From an uncultured Anaerolineaceae bacterium (GTDB lineage Bacteria; Chloroflexota; Anaerolineae; Promineifilales; Promineifilaceae): 28,501 nt of DNA. Location of the stretch: NCBI GenBank assembly GCA_937967805.1, contig CALBTC010000201.1:1-28501 (forward strand), in the 5' to 3' direction. The notes beneath the pieces are model-generated. The model saw only the letters and a list, made by a program, of their open reading frames with translations, ran no database searches and was not told the DNA's origin. Shown piece by piece: positions 1 to 6,577 of the stretch (position 1 is its first letter; the number at the start of each line of letters is the position of its first letter). A program made the translations under genes and the position numbers.

Positions 1-584
1 GCGAGTTTGTTTGCCTGATGGGCCCCAGCGGCTCCGGCAAAACCACGCTGCTCAATGTGGTCGGTGGGTTAGATGAACCCAGTCGCGGCCACCTCATCGT
101 TGATGGCCAAAACCTGGTCTCCCTTAATGAAAATGAACTGGCCCGACTGCGGTTGGATAAGATGGGCTTTATCTTTCAGAACTACAACCTGCTCTCTAAC
201 TTTACGGCCCAGGAAAACGTAGAAGCGCCGATGGTGCTGGCCAACGTCTCGCGCAAAGAGCGACAGGAGCGGGCTAAAAAACTGCTGGATCGCGTAGGTT
301 TGGGCGACCGGATGCACCATTACCCCAGCGAGCTTTCCGGTGGCCAGCAGCAGCGCGTGGCCATTGCCCGGGCTCTGGCCAATAATCCCCCTATCCTCAT
401 TGGCGACGAAATGACCGGCGATCTCGATTCCGAGACCGGCTTTGCTATCATGCGCCTCATCGCTGAACTGAACACGGAAGGCATGACCATCGTTTTTGTC
501 ACCCACGACCCACGCATGGCCGAATTTGCCGGGCGGGTCATTGAACTACAAGATGGCAAGCTGCTGAATGGTGCAGCATCTTAA
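1..584 (+). CDS. ABC transporter ATP-binding protein, LolD/MacB type (5' partial)
   Basis: The gene enters from the left edge. The reading frame is open from base 3 and reads EFVCLMGPSGSGKTT, so the ATG at 18 is internal and not the start. This is the nucleotide-binding subunit of an exporter, which hydrolyses ATP to drive the permease encoded next. Visible motifs are Walker A GPSGSGKT (about 21-44), Q-loop FIFQNYNL, signature LSGGQQQRVAIARAL (about 330-380), Walker B/D-loop ILIGDEMTGDLDSETG and H-loop VTHD. The family norm after Walker B is DEPTGNLD; here Pro is Met and Asn is Asp, while the catalytic Glu is kept. It is followed by the FtsX-type permease and an HlyD-like adaptor, which is the MacAB/LolCDE arrangement. 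The substrate cannot be told from the sequence. Confidence 0.95.
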   Translation, partial: EFVCLMGPSGSGKTTLLNVVGGLDEPSRGHLIVDGQNLVSLNENELARLRLDKMGFIFQNYNLLSNFTAQENVEAPMVLANVSRKERQERAKKLLDRVGLGDRMHHYPSELSGGQQQRVAIARALANNPPILIGDEMTGDLDSETGFAIMRLIAELNTEGMTIVFVTHDPRMAEFAGRVIELQDGKLLNGAAS

Positions 585-602
585 ATTTATTGGCTTGTGG
601 AG

Positions 603-690
603 AATTTAGGGGATCAACTATTCAATGATGCGTGAAACGTGATTGATTCTGGTCACGTTTCACGCATCACGTTTCACGATCCCCTAAATT
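603..690. repeat. Long nested inverted repeat in the ABC ATPase-permease gap
   Basis: Outer arms AATTTAGGGGATC (603-615) and its exact reverse complement (678-690) enclose a perfect 17-bp inverted repeat, TGATGCGTGAAACGTGA (626-642) against 653-669, with a 10-nt loop. The core TCACGTTTCACG also recurs as a direct copy at about 668-679. As RNA this would form a strong hairpin just before the permease start at 706. There is no T-tract, so it is more likely a dispersed repeat, MITE-like remnant or mRNA-processing hairpin than a terminator. Confidence 0.85.
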
Positions 691-705
691 TCCAAACGAT
701 CTTCT

Positions 706-3489
706 ATGGTACTTAAATACGTCATCAAAAATTTCCGGCGGCGCAAGGTGCGCACGTTGCTCATGGTGCTGTCGCTGCTGGTGAGCACCGGCCTGATTGT
801 GGCCATGAGCGCTACGGTGGAAACGGTGCGCCAGTCGAACGTGGAGCTGATTGCCGCCGGCGTGGGGCGCTATGATCTCACCGTGGCCAAAACTGACATC
901 AGCCCGGAGCCGTTTGTGGAGGTAGATCGGGTCAGTGAAGCAATGCTGGCGGCTGATCCGAACATTACGGCCGTTTACCCCCGCATCCAATCCATTGTAG
1001 AAATGACCGGCAACGGCGAGCTGGCCAACGGCTGGCTGGTCGCCCTTGATCCGGCAGTTGACGATGTGGGCTTTATTGATGTGGTCGAGGGGGAATACGT
1101 GCTGGGTGGCAATGGTGCGGCCGTTTTAGATGCCACCGCCAACGCATTTGGCCTGGCGGTGGGCGACACCATCGACATTTCTTACAGCTTCCCCCAGCCG
1201 CGTGAAGAAGGCCGGCCTGAAGCGGTGGGCAGCAGCCAGCAGCGCACCACGGCCCGCTTTACTGTCAATGCGATTGTACGGCAGGACGGCGTGGCCGACG
1301 CCGGCGTGCGCGACGGCCTCATCATCGATCTGGCTGATGCCCAAAGCTGGCTGGGATTAGCCAATCGGGCTGACCGGGTGATTGGCCTGGTGGATTCCCG
1401 CCTGTACGAAGCGCGCGATTCCGAAGCCGCCGCCCTGAGCGTGCGCGATGTGGCCGCCAATGTGCAGGCCGCTTTGGGTGAAGATTACCGGTATAGTCTG
1501 GACAAAGCCCTCATTTTGGATCAAAGCGCTCAGGCATTTCTGATTTTGCAGGCGCTCATTAACACCTACGGGTTGATGGCTCTGGGCGTGGTTGGCCTGC
1601 TGGTGCATACGCTGGTGATGACCAACGTGCAGGAGCAAAAGCGGGAGATGGCCATTTTGCGCATTTTGGGCAGCCAGCAGCGCTACCTGTTTACCCTGGT
1701 CATTGGCGAAGTGGCCGTGATTGGCGCGATTGGCATTGGGCTGGGCGTGGTGTTGGGCCAGCTCATTACCACCTACGGCGTGGTGCCCTTCATTACTTAC
1801 CAGATGAGTTTGTCTGGTTTGACTGCCCGCTTACAGCCGGCGGTGAGCTTAACGGCCGTTCTGCCCGCCATTATTTCCGCCGCTGTGGTGCTCTTTTTAA
1901 GCACCCTTAAACCGGCCCGCGATGCGGCCAACACCAAAGTGATGCACGCCATCAACCCTGGCGTGGCCGACAATTTGCAGTTGGAAGATTTGGCCGGGCT
2001 GCGGGAGCGTAAGCCAAGCGGCCGTATGTTCCTCATCGGTCTCTTTCTCATGTTTGTGGTGCTCATGACGATAGGACTGGACGTGGTTTCCTCGCTGGGC
2101 AATCCGGCGGCCGAAGCCACGATAATTTTAGCGGCCGTTCTCATGATGGTTGTGGGCGTGGGCTTCCTCTTTTTCATCACTACCGTGCCGTTCGAGCGAT
2201 TCATCTTATTCCTGACCGGACTTGTCATGCCGCGGCTGACCTACTTTGCCAAGCGTAACGTGGGGCGTAACCAGGGGCGCAATACCCTGATCTCGCTGCT
2301 AGTGCTGTTCAGTGGTGTGCTGCCCAGCTTTTTAGCCACGCAAAGCGCCATCAGCAACAAAAATTTGGAATCTGACGTGCGCCTGAGCGCCGGCGCGCCG
2401 GTTGAAGTTGAGGTGTTTGGCGGCTTCAACGGCGGCGATGCTTCACTCAACCGGCTCAAACCCGGCTTTATGGATGAAGAACTGCTGGCGATTCCGGGCA
2501 TGGACCAAGCGGTAGGGTTGAGCTATGGCTATCGCACCAGCATCAGTGATCCGGTGGGGATGCGCACGGGATCGATTCGGCTCATTGGGGTGGACGGCCG
2601 TCTCAACGACGTTCTCTTTACCGACCTTATCGAATTTGTCGCTGGCGGTTCCCAATCGCTGGACCAAATTTTGGCCGATGACAAGGCCATCATCATTAGT
2701 GAAGGATTGGCCCAGGGGCTGGCCGTGCCGCTGGACGGCACCGTCAAAATCACCGGAGAAGGGTTGGACCACGTGGAAGAGCTGCGCGTGGTGGGCATTG
2801 CCCGCACCATTCCCGGCTTTAGCTCCATCAACCGGATTCGTACCCAGGGTGTGGGCGGTAGCGACGTGCTGATTTCTATGGCAGGCTTCCGCCGCCTGTC
2901 CAACGATCCGCTGCTGCCGCTGCCTGCGCCAGACGAGCCAATCATCGACCGCATCCTGGCTACCACTGCGCCGGAGGCCGATCCGTTTGAGGTTTCCTCG
3001 GAGATGACCAACCGGTTCAGCCTGAAGTACAGCATCTTTACCCAAATTGTGGACGTGCGATTGGAGCAGGCGCAGGCCAGCCGGGCGCAGGAGCAGGCGT
3101 TCTTGCTGGTACTGACGGTGATCAGTTTTACAACGGCCGTCTTCGGTGTCTTTGCCGTGATTTACGTAACCATTTATGCGCGGCGGTTGGAAATCGGCAT
3201 GATGAAAGCGATCGGCACGCGCACCCGCGAGCTGACCGGCATGCTCATTGTGGAGTCCATCGCCATGACGCTCAGCGCGGCGCTGGCGGGCATCACCGCC
3301 GGGGCGACGATGGGCTACCTGTTTGCCTATTTGGACAACATCACGGCCCAGCGCCCCATGCAGTTTGCTATTGATACAACCGTGATGCCGTTTGTGGTCA
3401 TCATGGTGGTGCTGGCCAGCATTATTGGCGCGACGTTCTCGGCGCGGCGCATCGTGAAGCGGCGTGCCGTCGAAATTCTAAGAATGTGA
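706..3489 (+). CDS. Large ABC transporter permease with two FtsX domains
   Basis: The 927-residue integral membrane protein pairs with the upstream LolD-like ATPase. About ten hydrophobic segments are visible: near residue 17-37 (after a basic KNFRRRKVRT start), 281-305, 326-355, 378-403, 441-462, 470-495, 527-547, 798-826, 843-878 and 888-915. Two large extracytoplasmic regions (about 40-280 and 550-795) separate them. That is a duplicated FtsX core, longer than single-core MacB (about 650 aa) or LolC/E (about 400 aa). The TM-flanking motif of type REMAILRILGSQQRYL (first core) and LEIGMMKAIGTRTREL (second core) is the conserved FtsX/MacB_PCD coupling segment. The ATG at 706 has no good ribosome-binding site but gives the expected N-terminus. 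Likely role is export or extraction of a lipid, lipoprotein or peptide; the substrate is unknown. Confidence 0.93.
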   Translation: MVLKYVIKNFRRRKVRTLLMVLSLLVSTGLIVAMSATVETVRQSNVELIAAGVGRYDLTVAKTDISPEPFVEVDRVSEAMLAADPNITAVYPRIQSIVEMTGNGELANGWLVALDPAVDDVGFIDVVEGEYVLGGNGAAVLDATANAFGLAVGDTIDISYSFPQPREEGRPEAVGSSQQRTTARFTVNAIVRQDGVADAGVRDGLIIDLADAQSWLGLANRADRVIGLVDSRLYEARDSEAAALSVRDVAANVQAALGEDYRYSLDKALILDQSAQAFLILQALINTYGLMALGVVGLLVHTLVMTNVQEQKREMAILRILGSQQRYLFTLVIGEVAVIGAIGIGLGVVLGQLITTYGVVPFITYQMSLSGLTARLQPAVSLTAVLPAIISAAVVLFLSTLKPARDAANTKVMHAINPGVADNLQLEDLAGLRERKPSGRMFLIGLFLMFVVLMTIGLDVVSSLGNPAAEATIILAAVLMMVVGVGFLFFITTVPFERFILFLTGLVMPRLTYFAKRNVGRNQGRNTLISLLVLFSGVLPSFLATQSAISNKNLESDVRLSAGAPVEVEVFGGFNGGDASLNRLKPGFMDEELLAIPGMDQAVGLSYGYRTSISDPVGMRTGSIRLIGVDGRLNDVLFTDLIEFVAGGSQSLDQILADDKAIIISEGLAQGLAVPLDGTVKITGEGLDHVEELRVVGIARTIPGFSSINRIRTQGVGGSDVLISMAGFRRLSNDPLLPLPAPDEPIIDRILATTAPEADPFEVSSEMTNRFSLKYSIFTQIVDVRLEQAQASRAQEQAFLLVLTVISFTTAVFGVFAVIYVTIYARRLEIGMMKAIGTRTRELTGMLIVESIAMTLSAALAGITAGATMGYLFAYLDNITAQRPMQFAIDTTVMPFVVIMVVLASIIGATFSARRIVKRRAVEILRM

Positions 3490-3566
3490 TTTTTGCCACA
3501 GAGAACACAGAGGGTAAAGAGAGTACTGTTTTCATCTTTGCGCTCCTGGCGTTCTTTGCGGTTCAA
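3490..3566. repeat. Dispersed intergenic repeat (CACAGAG...CGCAAAG type)
   Basis: The gap between permease and adaptor is filled by a sequence running from GCCACAGAGAACACAGAGG to GCGTTCTTTGCGGTTC. I recognise this as a short dispersed element common between genes in several bacterial phyla, including Chloroflexota. Its reverse strand reads as the familiar spurious peptide start MNRKERQERKDE. It occupies essentially the whole gap, so the adaptor's start region lies immediately against it. Recognition is from memory, without a search. Confidence 0.6.
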
Positions 3567-3568
3567 TA

Positions 3569-4852
3569 ATGGATGATGTTATGAATACGAGGAATTTATT
3601 TGCGGTTTTTGGGTTGATTTTTGTTTTGTTGGGTGTGGCTGCCTGTGGTGAGCAGTCGGTGGAGGTGACGGCGACGGCCGTTCCCTCTTCCACCAGCGAA
3701 AGCGAAGCCGAACCCACGGCGACGCGCCCCAGCCAAAGCGGCGTTACGATTTTGGCCGATGGTTCTGTTGTGGCTGTGAAGCCTGTTTTGGCCGTGAGCT
3801 TTACCGCCAGCGGGCGGCTGCTGGAGCTGGCCGTACAGCCCGGTGATGTGGTGGCTGCGGGTGACCTCATCGCCACGCTGGACGATGAGGCGTTGGTCGA
3901 TGCCGTGACCAATGCTGAGTTCCAGGTGGCCCAGTCAGAAATAAACCTGGAGCAGGCGCAGATTGAGCTGGATCGTTTGCTGGAATGGGAGCCGGATGAA
4001 ACGGCCGTTGCCCTGGCCGAAGCCAATCTGGCAGCAGCGCAAGCCGCCCTGGAAAATGCCCAAACCTCGGACGCCGCGGCGGGCAACAGCGTTACCTCCG
4101 CGCGCGTCAGCGTAGACCAGGCAGAGCGGCAGTTGGCCGACGCCCAGGAGGCGTACAACACCGCGTTTGATCCGGGACGAGAGTGGGAGCTGGGCGATCC
4201 GTTCCGTAAGCAACTTTTGGAAAACGAGCGCGAAGCGGCCACGCGCAATTTGCAGTTTGCCGAAGAAAATCTTCAGGTAGCGCGGGCCAACTACAGCCTG
4301 GCTCTGGCCGGCCTGAACAATGATACGGCGCTAAACGCAGAAGCGTCGGTGGTCAGCGCCCAGCAGGCGTTGGAGCAGGCACAGGAGCCGCCCACGGCCG
4401 AACAGATTGAAGCGGCTCAGTTAAACGTCTCTCAAGCGGAACTGTCTTTACAGCAAAGCCAGCTCAGCCTGGCGCAGGCACAAGAAGCGGTGCAAGATGC
4501 CCAGCTAGCTGCGCCGACAGCCGGCACGGTATTGTCGGTAGAAGTGGCGGAAGGGGCGATGGTGGGTGCCGGTTCGCCCATCATTACCTTGCTAGACACG
4601 ACGAAGCTAGAGTTCCACACCAACAATTTGAGCGAGCGGGATTTGGCGCGGATTGAACCGGGTCAGCCGGTGCAGGTGACGCTGAAAGCCTATCCCAACG
4701 ACGTGATTGCAGGCATGGTGGTACGCATTGGCACGCAGGCGACGGGCACGGTGGGGGATGCGGCCGTTTTCCCCGTCATTATTTCTATCAGCAGTGCTGA
4801 ACTCGACATCCGCCCCGGCATGACCGGCCGCGCCGAAATTGCGGGTGAATAG
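3569..4852 (+). CDS. Lipoprotein HlyD/MacA-like periplasmic adaptor subunit
   Basis: The 427-residue protein has an N-terminal hydrophobic segment ending in a lipobox (LGVAAC, Cys26), so it is predicted to be lipid-anchored outside the membrane. A Thr/Ser/Glu-rich linker (about 33-57) follows. The first lipoyl half (about 62-105, with SGRLLELAVQPGDVVAAGDLIATLD) leads into a long Ala/Gln/Glu coiled-coil hairpin (about 108-310), then the second lipoyl half (APTAGTVLSVEVAEGAMVGAGSPI, about 313-337) and a beta-barrel domain (about 340-427). This is the membrane-fusion architecture that completes the ABC exporter encoded upstream. ATG 3581 (residue 5) is an alternative start that would leave a tidier signal peptide. 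No outer-membrane channel gene is present in the window. Confidence 0.92.
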   Translation: MDDVMNTRNLFAVFGLIFVLLGVAACGEQSVEVTATAVPSSTSESEAEPTATRPSQSGVTILADGSVVAVKPVLAVSFTASGRLLELAVQPGDVVAAGDLIATLDDEALVDAVTNAEFQVAQSEINLEQAQIELDRLLEWEPDETAVALAEANLAAAQAALENAQTSDAAAGNSVTSARVSVDQAERQLADAQEAYNTAFDPGREWELGDPFRKQLLENEREAATRNLQFAEENLQVARANYSLALAGLNNDTALNAEASVVSAQQALEQAQEPPTAEQIEAAQLNVSQAELSLQQSQLSLAQAQEAVQDAQLAAPTAGTVLSVEVAEGAMVGAGSPIITLLDTTKLEFHTNNLSERDLARIEPGQPVQVTLKAYPNDVIAGMVVRIGTQATGTVGDAAVFPVIISISSAELDIRPGMTGRAEIAGE

Positions 4853-4886
4853 TTGTTTGCCGCTGAAAACGCGTAGCTATTTGGAG

Positions 4887-4914
4887 ACCCCTGTTTTGGC
4901 AGGGGTTCTTTTTT
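4887..4914 (+). terminator. Intrinsic terminator closing the ABC exporter operon
   Basis: A perfect 7-bp stem, ACCCCTG (4887-4893) with CAGGGGT (4900-4906), has a 6-nt loop and is followed directly by TCTTTTTTA. It lies 35 bp after the adaptor stop codon and before the toxin-antitoxin promoter, which fits separate transcription units. Confidence 0.85.
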
Positions 4915-4935
4915 ATGTGGTGAAGTTTTGCGATA

Positions 4936-4964
4936 TTGTCTAACGTTGTTCAATCGGCTATGAT
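4936..4964 (+). promoter_or_regulatory. Predicted sigma-70-type promoter for mntA-hepT, probably leaderless
   Basis: TTGTCT (4936-4941) and TATGAT (4959-4964) are separated by exactly 17 bp and match the -35/-10 consensus at 4/6 and 5/6. Transcription would start about 7 nt after the -10, at or next to the A of the ATG at 4971, giving an mRNA with no 5' leader. This fits the absence of a convincing ribosome-binding site there. Confidence 0.5.
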
Positions 4965-4970
4965 GGAATC

Positions 4971-5399
4971 ATGCAAGCCTTGACAGCAAATGTTCAGCAA
5001 ATGATGGCCAAAATAGCGGAGTGGTGCCGCGGGCGACCGGTGAAGCTGTGCGTGCTGTTTGGTTCCCAGGCGACGGGCCGCCAGCGGCCAGACAGTGATG
5101 TGGATCTGGCCATCTGGCCTGACCAAGCCCCTTCTGCCCAAACCAAACTGACCTGGCTGCGTGAATTAGAGACGTTGCTGGGCAAATCGGTGAGCCTGGC
5201 ATTGGTTTCGGCAGATTTGGACCCGGTTTTGGGTTTTGAGATTGTGCGAGACGGCCGTCTCATTTACGAACAGCAGGCTGAACTGTGGTTCAAACATCGC
5301 GCCCAACTGTGGCACGCCTACAATGATAGCTTGCCTTTTCGCCTGGCTGCGCGCAAACAGCTCAATCAATTTGCCAAAGAGGTATCTAATGGCTCCTGA
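4971..5399 (+). CDS. mntA: MntA-like nucleotidyltransferase antitoxin
   Basis: The 142-residue minimal nucleotidyltransferase carries the family motif GSX10DXD exactly: Gly31-Ser32, ten residues, then Asp43-Val-Asp45, in the stretch FGSQATGRQRPDSDVDLAIW. In the type VII MntA-HepT systems this enzyme adds AMP units to a tyrosine of the HEPN toxin to silence it. Its stop overlaps the start of the HEPN gene by 11 bp, the usual coupled arrangement. The protein is somewhat longer at the C-terminus than the minimal domain (about 100 aa), with a helical tail. The promoter immediately upstream suggests a leaderless transcript. The antitoxin function is inferred from the family and the pairing. Confidence 0.9.
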   Translation: MQALTANVQQMMAKIAEWCRGRPVKLCVLFGSQATGRQRPDSDVDLAIWPDQAPSAQTKLTWLRELETLLGKSVSLALVSADLDPVLGFEIVRDGRLIYEQQAELWFKHRAQLWHAYNDSLPFRLAARKQLNQFAKEVSNGS

Positions 5400-5793
5400 T
5401 GTCTTGCTGCGTAAATTAAATTACCTGCGCCAGTTGCTAAACGATCTTACTCCTTACAAGGATGCCACTATCGAAGAGGTGGAAGCTGAACATTACAAGT
5501 TAGAACGGCTGCTAGAACTTTTGGTAATGGCGGCCAGCGACATTTTGCATCATTTATTGGCAGAACGGGGGAAAACGGCCGTTTCCTACAAAGATGCTTT
5601 TCAACTGGCGGCACAGGAAAGGTTGCTCCCTCAGGATTTATCTGAACGTTTGCAAGATGCGGCCGGTATGCGGAACATCCTGGTGCATATGTATGAAAAA
5701 ATCGATTATGAAATCTTGCACCAAAGTATTCCCGGTGCGCTGGACGATTTTGCCCAATTCGTGGCGATTTTTGCTGAGTATCAATCCTCGTAA
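5389..5793 (+). CDS. hepT: HepT-like HEPN ribonuclease toxin
   Basis: The 134-residue all-helical protein of the DUF86/HepT family carries the HEPN catalytic motif RX4HXY, seen as Arg95-NILV-His100-Met-Tyr102. The Arg and His form the RNase site, and the Tyr is the residue AMPylated by MntA in characterised pairs. The ATG at 5389 gives the expected N-terminus (MAPDVLLRKLNYLRQLL) and overlaps the end of mntA by 11 bp; a longer frame starting at 5236 runs over the antitoxin gene and was not used. The toxin is expected to cleave RNA, reported as tRNA for some homologues, when MntA is lost. All catalytic residues are intact. Confidence 0.9.
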   Translation: MAPDVLLRKLNYLRQLLNDLTPYKDATIEEVEAEHYKLERLLELLVMAASDILHHLLAERGKTAVSYKDAFQLAAQERLLPQDLSERLQDAAGMRNILVHMYEKIDYEILHQSIPGALDDFAQFVAIFAEYQSS

Positions 5794-6087
5794 TTATTTC
5801 TCAGGAACCGCTGAAACTTTTTTCGACATCTGCCTTATTGTAACCATAACCCTTATGCCCGCCATTATATTTATCGGCAATGTTTGCTGATGTAAGAAAA
5901 GTCTTAAGCCACGCATGTTAAAATTCCCCAATCGTGCAATCTATATCCTGAGGAGAAAGTAAGTTGTGTGTCAAAATGGCTGATTTCCCTTTGTTTATAT
6001 AGAACTCTAATCATTTCTATCGCCAAAATCACAATAACTTTGCCGATCACAGTTCCAGGTATTTTCTAAGTTCAGGTGGTATAGAAT
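5794..6087 (+). other. AT-rich intergenic region upstream of the signalling genes
   Basis: This stretch of about 290 bp holds no supported gene. An extended -10-like TGTTAAAAT sits at about 5916-5924 without a good -35 box. A strong Shine-Dalgarno (AGGAG, 5951-5955) stands 8 nt before a TTG that opens a 12-codon frame (5964-6002), which could be a leader peptide or the remnant of a lost start. A second Shine-Dalgarno, AGGTGG (6074-6079), serves the receiver gene at 6088. The region is clearly more AT-rich than the ABC genes. Confidence 0.6.
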
Positions 6088-6483
6088 ATGAAGGTTTTAT
6101 TGGTAGACGACCACATTTTATTTAGAGAGGGTCTCAGATCATTGTTAACCAGACTCCCCGACATTCACATCATTGGCACGGCCGAAACCATTTCAGGAGC
6201 GGTTGAAAAAGCCCGAAATTTAAGACCAGAACTTATCTTGATGAATTTCAATCTTTCAGATGGCAATGGTCTTGAAGCTACCCACGCAATTTTGGCAGAA
6301 TGTCCAGAAACCAACATCGTGTTTCTAACAACCCATAATGAGGACGAACGGCTTTTCGAGGCCATTCGCTTTGGCGCTGCTGGCTATCTTAATAAGGGTA
6401 TCTCCCTAAAAAAATTCCTGGCATATATTCGAAGCCTCAAAGTAGGTGGTGATACAACGCTTGAATCTGTAACGGTGAATTAG
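6088..6483 (+). CDS. Stand-alone pseudo-receiver protein (response regulator lacking phospho-Asp)
   Basis: The 131-residue protein is a CheY-like receiver of the NarL/FixJ subfamily with no DNA-binding domain. The acidic pocket (Asp7, Asp8), the switch Thr (Thr81 or Thr82) and Lys103 in GYLNKG are present. At the phospho-acceptor position the sequence reads LILMNFNLSDGNG, so Asn53 replaces the usual Asp (codon AAT at 6244-6246, one base from GAT). It therefore probably cannot be phosphorylated in the ordinary way. AGGTGG 8 nt upstream fixes the start. The gene precedes a histidine kinase by about 95 bp and may act as a decoy or adaptor. It could also be the decayed remnant of a full NarL-type regulator. 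AT-rich codon use sets it apart from most of the window. Confidence 0.88.
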   Translation: MKVLLVDDHILFREGLRSLLTRLPDIHIIGTAETISGAVEKARNLRPELILMNFNLSDGNGLEATHAILAECPETNIVFLTTHNEDERLFEAIRFGAAGYLNKGISLKKFLAYIRSLKVGGDTTLESVTVN

Positions 6484-6577
6484 GTTCAGGAACGACCTGA
6501 TAATGTAAAACATCTATGACTCTTCTGAAAAAACCAACGCAGAGGCGCTTGAGAAAGAATCTGCAAAGATACGCGAA

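Noticed and set aside
2443..3045. 200-residue reverse-strand frame inside the permease gene
   Set aside because: Antisense shadow; the + strand frame is continuous with FtsX motifs on both sides.
5236..5388. Upstream extension of the HepT frame
   Set aside because: It overlaps the antitoxin gene, adds residues unlike the family, and ATG 5389 gives the normal HepT N-terminus.
5594..5890. 98-residue frame overlapping the end of hepT
   Set aside because: Cys/Ile-rich shadow frame out of phase with the intact HEPN motif.
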